Source of the DNA: Oceanispirochaeta sp. M1
GTDB taxonomy: Bacteria > Spirochaetota > Spirochaetia > DSM-2461
Length of the DNA stretch: 64,000 bases
Direction: 5' to 3'
Assembly (NCBI RefSeq): GCF_003346715.1
Contig: NZ_QQPQ01000002.1
Span: forward strand, 62,001 to 126,000
Positions 52,476 to 61,829 of the stretch are shown here, one piece after another (the first letter of the stretch is position 1; each line of letters starts with the position of its first letter). The position numbers and the translations under genes were made by a program. Under the pieces are notes generated by a model that made no database searches, was not told the origin of the DNA, and saw nothing but the letters and a program-made list of their open reading frames with translations.

Positions 52476-53132
52476 TTATTTCCAGAGTGCCCTTGTAATC
52501 TCAAGGTGACGACGCATGGCAGCTTCGGCGGCAGCCGCATCTCCACTGAGAATACAGCTTAGGATTTCCTGATGCTCTAATACAGATTTTTCTCTGGATT
52601 CAAGAAGTTTCTGGTTGGTCTTTTTCTGCTGAACATAGAGAAAGATCCTGATATTTCGCAGAGTTCTCTCCAGCACAAGATTATTACTGATCTCTGCAAT
52701 TTTCATATGAAAAAGGAAATCTGCATCGGTGTATAAGTTCATATTCCCTTCAACCGAAGCTTCTTTAAGAAGAGAGGCATATTCTTTCAGAAAGTCTGCC
52801 CCCTTCTCTGTGATTTTAACTGCTGCAAGACCGGCGCAATGACTCTCGATCAGAATACGGGTTTCTAACATCTCCTGAAAAATAGTGTCACTGTGATTCA
52901 GAAAGATTCCTCTGCCGTGATGCATTGTAAGAATACCCACAGCCTCCATGGACTTGAGAATTTCCCTGATTGTCACAATGGAGACCTTAAACTTCTCAGC
53001 AAAAACAGAAGCCGAAGGCAGTTTACCGTCCTCGGTTCTGGGAGTTTCAAAAAGGAGATATGATAATAATTCCTGGGAGATTAGATCTTTTTGTTTAAAG
53101 AGATTCCGTGGCATTACATCAATGTATAACAT
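52476..53132 (-). CDS. GntR/FadR-family transcriptional regulator
   Basis: A 218-residue regulator. An N-terminal winged helix (KLPSASVFAEKFKVSIVTIR, residues about 35-55) with the usual 'ATVREAL'-like recognition helix replaced by SIVTIREILK, then an FCD ligand domain (about 95-215) with metal-binding acidic and His residues (DADFLFHMKIAEISNN, RRHLEITRALWK). The gene begins at the base before the larA stop. It most likely responds to a carboxylate and controls the adh-larA operon through the palindrome at 55882-55898. Confidence 0.9.
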   Translation of the reverse strand: MLYIDVMPRNLFKQKDLISQELLSYLLFETPRTEDGKLPSASVFAEKFKVSIVTIREILKSMEAVGILTMHHGRGIFLNHSDTIFQEMLETRILIESHCAGLAAVKITEKGADFLKEYASLLKEASVEGNMNLYTDADFLFHMKIAEISNNLVLERTLRNIRIFLYVQQKKTNQKLLESREKSVLEHQEILSCILSGDAAAAEAAMRRHLEITRALWK

Positions 53133-54512
53133 TTAGTCCTTTATCACAATTCCATAAGGACCGTCACTTAACCAGGCTACTCTGATCTCTTTTTTACCCT
53201 GATCCGAAAGTTTTTTTATTACGGCTGCCAGGGATTTTTCAAGAAACAGGGATATGTTCTGATCATTCAATTCATACTTTTTTTCATCAGGAAGATAGGC
53301 ATTACCATTTTCTCCCGGGAGAATGGCATAGTCTTCTTTACTGATCTGGGGAGCATAGTAGATGAACTGTTCCTGAGGAATCACCTTAAAAAGCTTGGAC
53401 CACATCTGAACCTGCCACTGATCTGGAATAAATTTCCAATTATCAGAACGCAGAAGATTAATAAAACTTTCGGTACTCTTATTTTTCAGATAAGGAAGAA
53501 CTTTTCGGTAGGAATCTTTTCCTACAGGATCGGGATCGGTACAGTCTGATGCAATAATCAGGTAACTGTCCCTGTTAAGAAGGGGCAATGCAGCGGTTCC
53601 TGTCTTGGCAGCCTGATAATGGTTTTTACCCACAAATCCTGCATGGGTCACAACAATGTCGTAAGTACCCGAGCACTCAATCCCCACACTGGCTTTTACT
53701 TTCTCGAAAGCCGCCTCATGAGCCTTGATCATATCACCGGCAAAGAATCCCGTTACATCATAATCATCATTGAGGGTAACATTGAAAATAAAATCCGAAC
53801 CGATGGTAGACGCAACATCCAGTGCCTCTTCATGACAGGGATTATCCTTAAGAATAAGGTCGGTCGATCTTTCATGATCCAGATTCTGAACACCGTGAAA
53901 AATAAAGGTGGAATCCTCACCGATCAGTCCGGGACAGATAGATTTACGTCCACCTGACACCCCGGCCATAAAATGGCTCTCCACCAGCCCTGTAAGAATC
54001 TTAATATGAGCATCCACATAGATCCGGTTAATCTCAATTTTTGTCCCCGACTTAGAGTGCCCGAGGAATTTAAGATTCTCCGTATCCAGACAGTCATGGT
54101 TTATAACCTTAACTCCCAGATTGAAAACCTCGGGATCAATCATTTCACGGAAAACTGAATCCACAAGGGGAATATGGGTACCGTTAGCACAGAGTACAGT
54201 AATCTGCTCCGCCCTGGCACCGGCATCCATAAGCTCCCGAATGATAGGCATAAGGATTCCCTGCTCCCCTTTATAGGGGACAGGTCTTGTATTATCAGAA
54301 ATAACAATGACGGCTTCTCCATCAGGATTCTCATCCAGTTTTTTCCTGACGATTGAGGAAAAACTACCACTGCCTATAGGATGTTCCAGACTGTCCCGAA
54401 TAACGTCACGGGGATTCTGTACCTTTTCGGCACCCTTCATCCTGAGGATATCAGTATTGGAGGGGAGATCCACTTTAAAGAGCTTATCTCCCAGTTCAAA
54501 AGAAGTCGTCAT
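53133..54512 (-). CDS. larA: LarA-family nickel-pincer racemase/epimerase
   Basis: A 459-residue member of the lactate racemase (LarA/DUF2088) family of 2-hydroxyacid racemases and epimerases. Cofactor-binding and catalytic residues align: CANGTHIP (His), GLVESHFMAGVSGGRKSICPG with His and the pincer Lys, FHGVQNL and HAGFVGKNHYQA (His/Lys). The LarB/C/E maturation genes are not in the window. Many LarA homologues act on sugar acids rather than lactate, so substrate is open. It sits between an Fe-alcohol dehydrogenase (15 bases apart) and a GntR regulator. Confidence 0.88.
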   Translation of the reverse strand: MTTSFELGDKLFKVDLPSNTDILRMKGAEKVQNPRDVIRDSLEHPIGSGSFSSIVRKKLDENPDGEAVIVISDNTRPVPYKGEQGILMPIIRELMDAGARAEQITVLCANGTHIPLVDSVFREMIDPEVFNLGVKVINHDCLDTENLKFLGHSKSGTKIEINRIYVDAHIKILTGLVESHFMAGVSGGRKSICPGLIGEDSTFIFHGVQNLDHERSTDLILKDNPCHEEALDVASTIGSDFIFNVTLNDDYDVTGFFAGDMIKAHEAAFEKVKASVGIECSGTYDIVVTHAGFVGKNHYQAAKTGTAALPLLNRDSYLIIASDCTDPDPVGKDSYRKVLPYLKNKSTESFINLLRSDNWKFIPDQWQVQMWSKLFKVIPQEQFIYYAPQISKEDYAILPGENGNAYLPDEKKYELNDQNISLFLEKSLAAVIKKLSDQGKKEIRVAWLSDGPYGIVIKD

Positions 54513-54527
54513 TTCATTAAGTCCTTA

Positions 54528-55796
54528 TTAGAGATTTTTAATTAAAGACAGATCACCTGTCTTGGCTGCCTGAAGAATGGGTCCCATATACTCATCAATG
54601 AGATCAGCATTAAGGGGAACAGGCATATTCTGAAGTTTCATTTTCAGCTGAGGATTCTTGGCAGCGGTCAGGGCTCTTTCAACATGCTTGTCAGAGAAAC
54701 CTTCGACCTCACCCAGAGTCAGTGGGAAATTAATGGCCTTTGCCAGATCAAACATGGCCTGGGCTGCAGCGTTACCGAGTTCCCGACCGGAAAGTGATTC
54801 AAAATTGACTGAGGAGTATCCGTATTTCTTAAAGATATTACCGACAATCCTGAGTTCCTTTTCAACCGCAGGTGCAAAGAAAACTGAATAGTAGGGGTTC
54901 ATGATGGCACAGGCTCTACCGTGAGACAGTACATCAACCAATGAAAAACTGGTAAGGTGTCCACCGTTTGTTCCACCCACCATGATGGCGTATCCACCCA
55001 TATCGGTTGCCAGGCACAGGGCATCACGGGATGCTGTATCTTTAGGATCTGCAATTACTTTAGGCAGATATTCAACAACAAGAGAGATACCGGCTTCGGC
55101 AATTTCCTGACAGGTTTCATAGCTGTCTGTTCCAACAGAGCTGTAATAAACTTCCAGACAGTGTGCAATACCGTCCAGTCCACCGTCCATAGTGACACCC
55201 ATGGGTAAACCGTAGGTAACTTCATAGTCAAATACAGGATGAGAAGGGACAATTGCGGGGTCCACAACCAGTTTTTTCTGACCGGACTTCACATCGGTAA
55301 TATTGGAGTATTTTGTCAGATGAGCTCCGGAAGAGGCTACAGTTTCAATTGCGATATGGGGACAGAGTTTAATACCCTTCTCTTCACATGCCTTAGTAAC
55401 CAGTCCGACTCCGAAATAGTCTTCAATTTCTCCACCCAGGGTTCTGAGCACTTCAGCAGCCTTGGCTGCATCGATAGTAGATCCACCACCAAAACTGACA
55501 ATTATATCGGCTCCGGAACTCTTGAGGGCATCCGTAATTCTTGAAAGGTCTTCCAGGGGGCAGTTAGGTCTGGCACCGGCCTCTTCACCGACAACTTCCA
55601 CACCCGCATCCTTCAGGGATTTCTTAATAACGGCAACAAAGTCATCACTTCCGGGAAAATTATCCCTGATAATAATAGCCTTTTTCCCGATTTTTTTGGC
55701 AACATCTCCAACCTGGGACATAACTCCTGCACCGAACAGATAATCATCACCCTTAAACTGCTTAAGCAGATCTCTTGCTTTCTCTAAATTTGTCAT
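54528..55796 (-). CDS. Iron-containing alcohol dehydrogenase
   Basis: A 422-residue group III dehydrogenase. NAD-binding GGGSTIDAAKAAEV (about residue 100), the Fe-binding Asp/His region (MDGGLDGIAHCLE, CAIMNPYYSVFF) and AIETVASSGAHLTKYSNI are visible. It would interconvert an alcohol and a ketone or aldehyde. First gene of the adh-larA-gntR-DTW run, suggesting paired oxidation and stereo-inversion of a hydroxyacid or polyol. AGGAG lies before the ATG. Confidence 0.9.
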   Translation of the reverse strand: MTNLEKARDLLKQFKGDDYLFGAGVMSQVGDVAKKIGKKAIIIRDNFPGSDDFVAVIKKSLKDAGVEVVGEEAGARPNCPLEDLSRITDALKSSGADIIVSFGGGSTIDAAKAAEVLRTLGGEIEDYFGVGLVTKACEEKGIKLCPHIAIETVASSGAHLTKYSNITDVKSGQKKLVVDPAIVPSHPVFDYEVTYGLPMGVTMDGGLDGIAHCLEVYYSSVGTDSYETCQEIAEAGISLVVEYLPKVIADPKDTASRDALCLATDMGGYAIMVGGTNGGHLTSFSLVDVLSHGRACAIMNPYYSVFFAPAVEKELRIVGNIFKKYGYSSVNFESLSGRELGNAAAQAMFDLAKAINFPLTLGEVEGFSDKHVERALTAAKNPQLKMKLQNMPVPLNADLIDEYMGPILQAAKTGDLSLIKNL

Positions 55797-55815
55797 GTTC
55801 TAAACTCCTCTTACT

Positions 55816-55840
55816 ACCAGGACTGTTCTATAGTCCTGGT
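55816..55840 (-). other. Hairpin in the adh leader, related to the 18925 repeat
   Basis: ACCAGGACT-N7-AGTCCTGGT, a perfect 9-bp stem just upstream of the adh ribosome site. Its flanks, ACTACCA... and ...TGGTG-TTTAATT, resemble those of the tandem hairpins at 18925-19033, suggesting a small repeat family. It could also be an operator. Confidence 0.5.
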
Positions 55841-55881
55841 GCTTTAATTCTAAAGATCGAATGGCCTGATATTGATAGATA

Positions 55882-55898
55882 TAATCATTATATGATTA
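55882..55898. promoter_or_regulatory. Putative GntR operator upstream of adh-larA
   Basis: TAATCAT-TAT-ATGATTA, a perfect inverted repeat with 7-bp arms, 86 bases before the adh start and about 120 before lrgA. Suitable for a dimeric GntR regulator and placed to affect both divergent operons. Confidence 0.45.
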
Positions 55899-56019
55899 GT
55901 TCTTTAAAATGCCAATACAAAACAACAAAGATATGGAATCATTTGGCAATATTAAAATAAACTGTTTTTTTAATTCATGAATTGTATCACTTATGATTCC
56001 TCACTATAATTCTGAGCAC

Positions 56020-56376
56020 ATGATTAAACTAAGCAGAGAAATAATTCTTATCGCCCTGCTCCTTGCAGCAGGGATACTGATTGGGAAATTAATACCCTTT
56101 CCATCAAGCCTGAGCAGTATGATCCTCCTTCTACTTCTATTGATTACAGGAGTCTTTAAAGAAGAGTATTTCACAGGTGGAATCTCAGATCTGATACTGA
56201 AGAATCTCGCCTTCTTCTTTCTCCCCCCCGCAGTGAAGGTGATAGACTCTCTGGGGATACTCGAAGGTGTGTGGGTCAAACTGGTTCTGATTATGTTAAT
56301 CAGCAATGTTCTTGTGATGGGAGTGACCGGTATGGTTGTTCAGCTCTTTCTTAAAACGGAGAAGGACCATGACTGA
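56020..56376 (+). CDS. lrgA: LrgA/CidA-family membrane protein
   Basis: A 118-residue four-helix membrane protein (or 127 from an ATG at 55993; neither start has a clear ribosome site). IALLLAAGILIGKLIPFPSSLSSMILLLLLL and ILKNLAFFFLPPAVKVID are typical of LrgA/CidA holin-like proteins. With LrgB it forms a complex now linked to pyruvate uptake as well as murein hydrolase control. Divergent from the adh-larA operon, it overlaps lrgB by 8 bases. Confidence 0.85.
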   Translation: MIKLSREIILIALLLAAGILIGKLIPFPSSLSSMILLLLLLITGVFKEEYFTGGISDLILKNLAFFFLPPAVKVIDSLGILEGVWVKLVLIMLISNVLVMGVTGMVVQLFLKTEKDHD

Positions 56377-57073
56377 AATTCTCAATTTACTGACAGACAA
56401 CATATTCTTTGGAGTGATTATTACACTGGCCGCCTATGCCGCCGGTAAAAAGATAAATGCCATGACCGGGATCACTGTACTGAACCCCTTCCTTATCGCC
56501 ATGCTATCTCTTATGGCCCTGATTCTAATTGTAAAGATTCCTCTGGCCAACTATATGAAGGGAGCCAGCTATCTGGAACAGATGCTTCCTGTCTCTATAA
56601 TTCTGCTGGCACTACCCCTCTATAGACAGAGGGCCAAACTTCAGTCTCATAAGCTGCCGATCCTGGCAGGAATAACTGCAGGAGTGCTTACTTCTATTGT
56701 AAGCACCATAGTGCTCTGCCGCCTCTTCAATGTGGATGAACTTCTTTTAAGGTCACTGATTCCCCGCTCAATTACAACACCTCTCGGGCTGCTGATGGTT
56801 AAAAACATCAATGGAATCAGCGGTATAACAATGATTGCTATAATATTTAACGGAGTATCCGGAGTTATCATCTATGCACCGGTCTATGCCCTTTTCCGCA
56901 TTCATCATCCTGTAGCCAAAGGGATCGCCATGGGAACCACATCCCACGCCATTGGTACAGCAAAGGCACTGGAGCTGGGAGAACTGATCGGCGCCATGAG
57001 CGGACTTGCAATTGTACTGGCAGGACTGATAACCGTGGCTGCCTATCCTCTGATCAATCTGATTCTTCCCTGA
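56369..57073 (+). CDS. lrgB: LrgB-family membrane protein
   Basis: A 234-residue membrane protein; ATG 56369 with GGAGAAGGA upstream is preferred to a longer frame inside lrgA. Signatures: NPFLIAMLSLMALILIVKIP, LIPRSITTPLGLLMVKNING and GTTSHAIGTAKALELGELIG near the C-terminus, all characteristic of LrgB/CidB. Co-translated with lrgA. Confidence 0.93.
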   Translation: MTEILNLLTDNIFFGVIITLAAYAAGKKINAMTGITVLNPFLIAMLSLMALILIVKIPLANYMKGASYLEQMLPVSIILLALPLYRQRAKLQSHKLPILAGITAGVLTSIVSTIVLCRLFNVDELLLRSLIPRSITTPLGLLMVKNINGISGITMIAIIFNGVSGVIIYAPVYALFRIHHPVAKGIAMGTTSHAIGTAKALELGELIGAMSGLAIVLAGLITVAAYPLINLILP

Positions 57074-57271
57074 TATACCGGAGGGACAGCGCAGTCCGGC
57101 AGGTATAGTCCCGGACCGGCAGGCGTAATATAGAAGAGATATTAATAATATTGTTCTATTTCCCTGAATACATCTCTATGCCAGAATGAAAAAGAGAAAC
57201 ATATATTGTTTGATCTTTAAGAATTACAGGCTTAACATGGTAAGGCTGAATCATACCGGTGAGGAATCCTG

Positions 57272-59059
57272 TTGAGAAATTTAAAAAAAGGCTCCATTCG
57301 CAGTCACATGATCTTCTATTTTTCAATCCTCTTTATCAGCGCCATAGGTATCATCAGCCTCTCCATCTATCAGTACACATCCTATTCCATGACCCGGGAG
57401 ATTCTTGAGTATTCCACCCAGATCGTTGACCAGAAGAGGAGATATATTGATTCCTATTTCAACCGGATAGAAAACAACCTGCGGATCATCGGCAGCAATG
57501 ATACTGTGATTACTCCTATGAAGGACCTCAGAGAGGACAATTTTGCAGACAGGCTCTTTTATAACCGGGAAGTCTCGGATTTTCTGGTAGGGATTCAGAA
57601 GTTCAATTTAGAAATAAAAGACTATATTATCCTGAGTAATGACGGTCTGGTGCAGTATTACACCAATGCCAGTGTTCGTCCGGATTTTCGATTCTTAGAA
57701 ACCGAGTGGTTTCCCCATGACCTTTCCCGTTATACCCGGGTCACTTTCATCAGCAGTCATCCTCAGGGATACTATTACGATTCGGGCCTCAACAAGGGTG
57801 AAGTGATATCCGCAATTATCCCCGTGATTGACTATATGAATACAGAGAGGACCAGATTGGGCATGGTGCTCTGTAATCTCAAGATTCAGGAAATTGAAGC
57901 CTTCAATGAATCCGTAAAACTGACAGGGAAGACATCACTCCTGGTACTGGACAGCAATGACAGACTCATCTATTCCACAATCCCGGCGGAAAATAACGCC
58001 ATCCTCCTTGAAAATCTCCTTTCCCATCTTAAGGGCCGGGATAAAGGGCATTTTATGCTCAACGATGGATCCCGAAAGATGGTTGCTGTATTCTCCTCTT
58101 CAGAGGTGACAGGGTGGAAAATCATAGCACTGAGCCCCATAGAAGAACTCCTGGATTACCTTGAAAACATAAGGGCTTTTTCTATTATCCTGATAATCCT
58201 CTGTATCCTCCTGGTGTACCTGACATCTGTGTTTATATCCCGGAGGATCTCCGAACCCATTTTCAGATTGATGAGAAAAATGGAAAAAGTGGAAAAAGGG
58301 GATTTTGATCTGAAGCTGTATGATCCCGGTTATGATGAGATGGAAAAACTGACAGGCCGGATCGATCTGATGGTGGACAGGATCAATAAACTGAACAGGG
58401 ATGTGTACTCCCGGGACCTTGTAAACAAAGATGCCAAAATAAAAGCTCTTCAGGCACAGATCAATCCCCATTTCCTGTTCAATACCCTTCAGCTGATCAA
58501 ATCCCTGGCCGTATGCGGTAAAACAGCCGAAATGAACCATATTGTCACCCTCATGGGGAACATGCTCCGATACGCCACTTATGATACAGAAGGAACAGTC
58601 CCGATAAAACAGGAGATTGAACATGTCAGAGAATACATGCAGATACAGGATTACCGGTATCCGGGGATGGTATCCCTCTCTCTTGACTGTCCCGAAAACC
58701 TGGCGAGTACAATGGTACCCAAATTCATCCTTCAGCCCATTGTTGAAAACTCCATCCGCCATGGATTCAGAGAAGAGTCTCCGGGAGAAGTGGAGATCCG
58801 CATTACCCGAAAAGATGAGGATATTCATATCGCATTGATTGATAACGGAACAGGAATGGAAAAGGATAACCTGGAGAAGATCAGAGAGCATCTTAATAAT
58901 GAAAACGAAATGGATACGAGTTCCAGTATAGGGTTGAAGAATGTCCATGAAAGGCTCCGCTTGAAGTATGGCTCACCCTATGGGCTGGTCTGCAGCAGTG
59001 AACCGGACAAAGGCTGTCATGTGGAGATAACAATACCTGCCTCATGGAAGAGAGGGTGA
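57272..59059 (+). CDS. YesM-type sensor histidine kinase (second pair)
   Basis: A 595-residue membrane kinase starting at TTG 57272 behind GAGGA. Helices at about 12-32 and 295-318 flank a large extracytoplasmic Cache-like domain with several tyrosines; a HAMP segment is followed by the LytS/YesM box QAQINPHFLFNTLQLIKSLA and an ATPase domain (VENSIRHGFREESPGEVEI, DNGTGM). It pairs with the response regulator one base downstream and is followed by a sugar ABC operon that it probably controls. Confidence 0.93.
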   Translation: MRNLKKGSIRSHMIFYFSILFISAIGIISLSIYQYTSYSMTREILEYSTQIVDQKRRYIDSYFNRIENNLRIIGSNDTVITPMKDLREDNFADRLFYNREVSDFLVGIQKFNLEIKDYIILSNDGLVQYYTNASVRPDFRFLETEWFPHDLSRYTRVTFISSHPQGYYYDSGLNKGEVISAIIPVIDYMNTERTRLGMVLCNLKIQEIEAFNESVKLTGKTSLLVLDSNDRLIYSTIPAENNAILLENLLSHLKGRDKGHFMLNDGSRKMVAVFSSSEVTGWKIIALSPIEELLDYLENIRAFSIILIILCILLVYLTSVFISRRISEPIFRLMRKMEKVEKGDFDLKLYDPGYDEMEKLTGRIDLMVDRINKLNRDVYSRDLVNKDAKIKALQAQINPHFLFNTLQLIKSLAVCGKTAEMNHIVTLMGNMLRYATYDTEGTVPIKQEIEHVREYMQIQDYRYPGMVSLSLDCPENLASTMVPKFILQPIVENSIRHGFREESPGEVEIRITRKDEDIHIALIDNGTGMEKDNLEKIREHLNNENEMDTSSSIGLKNVHERLRLKYGSPYGLVCSSEPDKGCHVEITIPASWKRG

Positions 59060-59060
59060 T

Positions 59061-60281
59061 ATGAAGATACTTTTTGTGGATGATGAGAAATGGACCCTGG
59101 AATACCTGGAGCTGGCAATCGACTGGTCCTCACTGGGCATGGAGATTGTCGGAAAAGCCTGTAATGGACGGGAAGCGATTCCCCTTATTACAGAAAAAGA
59201 ACCGGACATTGCCATCGTTGATATCAGAATGCCTGTTATGGACGGCCTTGAACTGATGGAATGGATCAAAGAGAACAGGCCCTTTCTGAAAGTCATTATC
59301 TTGAGTGCCTACGGAGAGTTTGAGTATGCTCAGAAAGCCCTCTCTCTGAGAGCTTCAGGATATCTTCTGAAACCCCTGGATGAGACAAAAATGATTAAAG
59401 AGATACAGAGGCTATCAGGACTGATTGAATCAGAAAGAAGCAGGAAAAACAATTTTGTCAGGATGCAGGTACAGCTGAGCGAGAGCAAACAGAGAGAAAA
59501 GGAGCAGCTTCTCTCAAGGCTCCTGTCTCCCGGAGCCGACGTTCAGGATATATTAACGGAATTGAAAAAAATGGATATGGATACAGAGAATACCTGCTGG
59601 TATCTCCTTGTAATTTCAGAAACAGAGAAGGGTGACGGGGAAATACGAAACTCAGTTTCCGAATGTTCCGGTATAGACGGAAGGAGTATTGTATTCAGGA
59701 AAAGTCCCGAAGAGTGGGTTGTCCTTATCTGCTGTGGGAATGATCAGGACTATGAGACTTTCGGGCAGTACAGTGCTGAAGCAATATCACAAAACATTAC
59801 AGAAGGAGACGGTACAAAGCCTTTAATTGTTGTAAGTGAATGTCAGTACGATCTGGACACATTGAATGATGCCTATCAAACTATTATGAAACTGATCAAT
59901 AACCGGCTTTTCTCCCCTTCAGAAAGGATTATCACAGTATCTCATTCGACTTCCCGGGATGAAAACAGCCGACTCATCGAAAAGGTCCGGCTCTATATGA
60001 AAAATAATTACAGCAGACCCATTGGGCTGGAGGATATTGCCGTGGATGTCGGTCTGAGTCGAAACTACCTCTGCTACCTCTTTAAAAAAGAGACAGGTTT
60101 GAATATCTGGGATTACCTTACAGCCCACAGGATAGAAGAAGCCAAAAAACTCCTTCATGAATCCAATGACAAAACCTATGAAGTCGCCCTTAAGGTGGGT
60201 TATGAGACCCCCGGGTATTTCAGTAAAATGTTTAAAAAATATGTCGGCACCACTCCCAGAGAGTACAAATCAAGGCTCTGA
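59061..60281 (+). CDS. YesN-type response regulator with AraC domain
   Basis: A 406-residue regulator: receiver (about 1-120) with DDEKWTLEYLE, phosphoacceptor in IAIVDIRMPVMDGLELME and the Lys in LLKPLDE, a central region of about 150 residues without clear family, and an AraC HTH (about 300-402: LEDIAVDVGLSRNYLCYLF ... VALKVGYETPGYFSKMFKKY). Longer than the regulator at 15683 by the central region. Likely activator of the following transporter genes. Confidence 0.92.
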   Translation: MKILFVDDEKWTLEYLELAIDWSSLGMEIVGKACNGREAIPLITEKEPDIAIVDIRMPVMDGLELMEWIKENRPFLKVIILSAYGEFEYAQKALSLRASGYLLKPLDETKMIKEIQRLSGLIESERSRKNNFVRMQVQLSESKQREKEQLLSRLLSPGADVQDILTELKKMDMDTENTCWYLLVISETEKGDGEIRNSVSECSGIDGRSIVFRKSPEEWVVLICCGNDQDYETFGQYSAEAISQNITEGDGTKPLIVVSECQYDLDTLNDAYQTIMKLINNRLFSPSERIITVSHSTSRDENSRLIEKVRLYMKNNYSRPIGLEDIAVDVGLSRNYLCYLFKKETGLNIWDYLTAHRIEEAKKLLHESNDKTYEVALKVGYETPGYFSKMFKKYVGTTPREYKSRL

Positions 60282-60351
60282 TCCTGCCGCTTATCTTAAT
60301 ATCCTGCCAGAAATGAGAATATGTTTCTCTTTCGGGATAATGGGAACAAGG

Positions 60352-60357
60352 TATAAT
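60352..60357 (+). promoter_or_regulatory. Putative -10 element before the second sugar-binding protein gene
   Basis: TATAAT in an AT-rich stretch 69 bases before the ATG. No good -35 is present, consistent with need for an activator such as the YesN protein. A TCCGCC-GACG-GGCGGA hairpin (60384-60399) lies in the leader. Confidence 0.4.
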
Positions 60358-60425
60358 TTAAACATCCCGGGATAAATCAACCATCCGCCGACGGGCGGAC
60401 ACATAAAATCCGAAAAGGAGAAAGT

Positions 60426-61679
60426 ATGTTACGTAAAATTATGACCGCAGTTATTCTATTGTCTTTCATCGCGGGAGGAGTCTTCGCAGGAGGTCAGCAG
60501 GATGCTGCCGGTGAAGAAGCAGCTGTAAAAGTAAAGATCATGGGAATCGGCACAGAAGAAAGAATGAAATCCCTGATGTCGTATCTGAACGAAGAACTGC
60601 CGGAAGCGGCAGTAGAGTACCAGTTTGTCTCCAATGATCAGTATGACAGTATTCTCAATACTCAACTGGCAGCCGGACAGGGTCCCGATCTAATTGAAGT
60701 GGGAGCTCAGGTAAAGAGTCTTGCCCAGGCGGGATACCTGCAGGATCTGAGTGATCAGGAATTTGTAGACCGCTATCACGAATCGGGTCTCTCACCCTTC
60801 CGCTATAAAGGTGGAATCTATGCCACACCTCTCCTCTCCTGGTTTGAGGGGATCTGGTATAATAAAGACATCTTTGCCCAGTATGATCTGACTCCCCCTG
60901 CTTCCTTTGATGAATGGATGGACATCCATCAGACACTGCAGGACAACGGTGTGAAACCCCAGATTATGGGAGCCAAATCCTGGGAACCCCAAATGAAACA
61001 GTCTATCGCCATGGTTCTGAATGAGTTCTATTCAGACCCTGCAAACAGTAACTTTGATGAAGCCTTCAACAATGGAGAAGCCTTTATGGCCGAAAGCTGG
61101 ACGGAAATTGTGGAATCCTGGTCAGTCATAGTAGACCGTGGTTTTATCACTCCCGAAATGCTGGGTATCGATTACTCCCGGGCACAGGATGAGTTTGCCT
61201 CGGGTAAAGCGGCCATGTGGGAATCCGGTCCCTGGGCGGAGGGAGACCTTAAAGCCAAGAATCCTGAGGGGAACTTCGGTATGTTTCCCATCCCCGGTTT
61301 GAGTAAAGGAACCGGATGGCTGGTAGGAGGTCCCGGAACCGCTTTTGCCATCAATGCGGATTCAAAAGTGAAAGAGACCGCCTATGCTGTTCTTGATAAA
61401 ATATCAAGCACAACAGCACAGGAAATCCTTTTGGAAGGTAATAGTTCCAGCAGCTTCTTAAAAGGTGTAAAAAGTGATCTGGGACCGGAATATTCAGATT
61501 GTCTTGATGCCTTTGCCGAAGGGAATGTGTACTGCCCCTGGAACAACTGGTACAGTGCCCAGGCCATCATTATGGAATACGGAAAATCTATGCAGGAGTT
61601 CATAGCCGGTGGAAAATCCATCAATGAAGTTCTGCAGACTGTAGATGCCAAAGCAGCAGAAATACAGGCAAACAGATAA
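60426..61679 (+). CDS. Sugar ABC transporter substrate-binding protein
   Basis: A 417-residue exported CUT1-type binding protein, signal MLRKIMTAVILLSFIAGGVF followed by AGGQQDAAGEE. Typical body motifs: YDSILNTQLAAGQGPDLIE, IYATPLLSWFEGIWYNKDIF, FASGKAAMWESGPWAEGDL and GWLVGGPGTAFAINAD. ATG 60426 has AAAGGAG. It heads a transporter operon with two permeases and a glycosidase-like gene. Confidence 0.93.
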   Translation: MLRKIMTAVILLSFIAGGVFAGGQQDAAGEEAAVKVKIMGIGTEERMKSLMSYLNEELPEAAVEYQFVSNDQYDSILNTQLAAGQGPDLIEVGAQVKSLAQAGYLQDLSDQEFVDRYHESGLSPFRYKGGIYATPLLSWFEGIWYNKDIFAQYDLTPPASFDEWMDIHQTLQDNGVKPQIMGAKSWEPQMKQSIAMVLNEFYSDPANSNFDEAFNNGEAFMAESWTEIVESWSVIVDRGFITPEMLGIDYSRAQDEFASGKAAMWESGPWAEGDLKAKNPEGNFGMFPIPGLSKGTGWLVGGPGTAFAINADSKVKETAYAVLDKISSTTAQEILLEGNSSSSFLKGVKSDLGPEYSDCLDAFAEGNVYCPWNNWYSAQAIIMEYGKSMQEFIAGGKSINEVLQTVDAKAAEIQANR

Positions 61680-61705
61680 TCATATAAGGATTTATTCAAT
61701 TCCCC

Positions 61706-61796
61706 CAGGCAGCCAGCTGCCTGTCCTTCAACTTGTCCCCCTCGGGGGGCCGGGGTATTGAACGGGAGAAAGTGAAGCCTGCTGATATTTCAGCAG
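61706..61796 (+). other. Cluster of hairpins between binding protein and permease genes
   Basis: Three perfect hairpins in the 150-base gap: CAGGCAG-CCAG-CTGCCTG (61706-61723), CCCCC-TC-GGGGG (61737-61748) and CTGCTGA-TATT-TCAGCAG (61779-61796). None ends in a T-run, so they are more likely RNA stabilising or processing structures than terminators. Confidence 0.6.
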
Positions 61797-61829
61797 AGCT
61801 TCAGCTCTCTTATCCGAACAGGAATAATA

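Noticed and set aside
58100-58948. 282-codon frame on the minus strand
   Set aside because: Antisense shadow of the YesM kinase; His/Phe-rich composition typical of reversed coding sequence.
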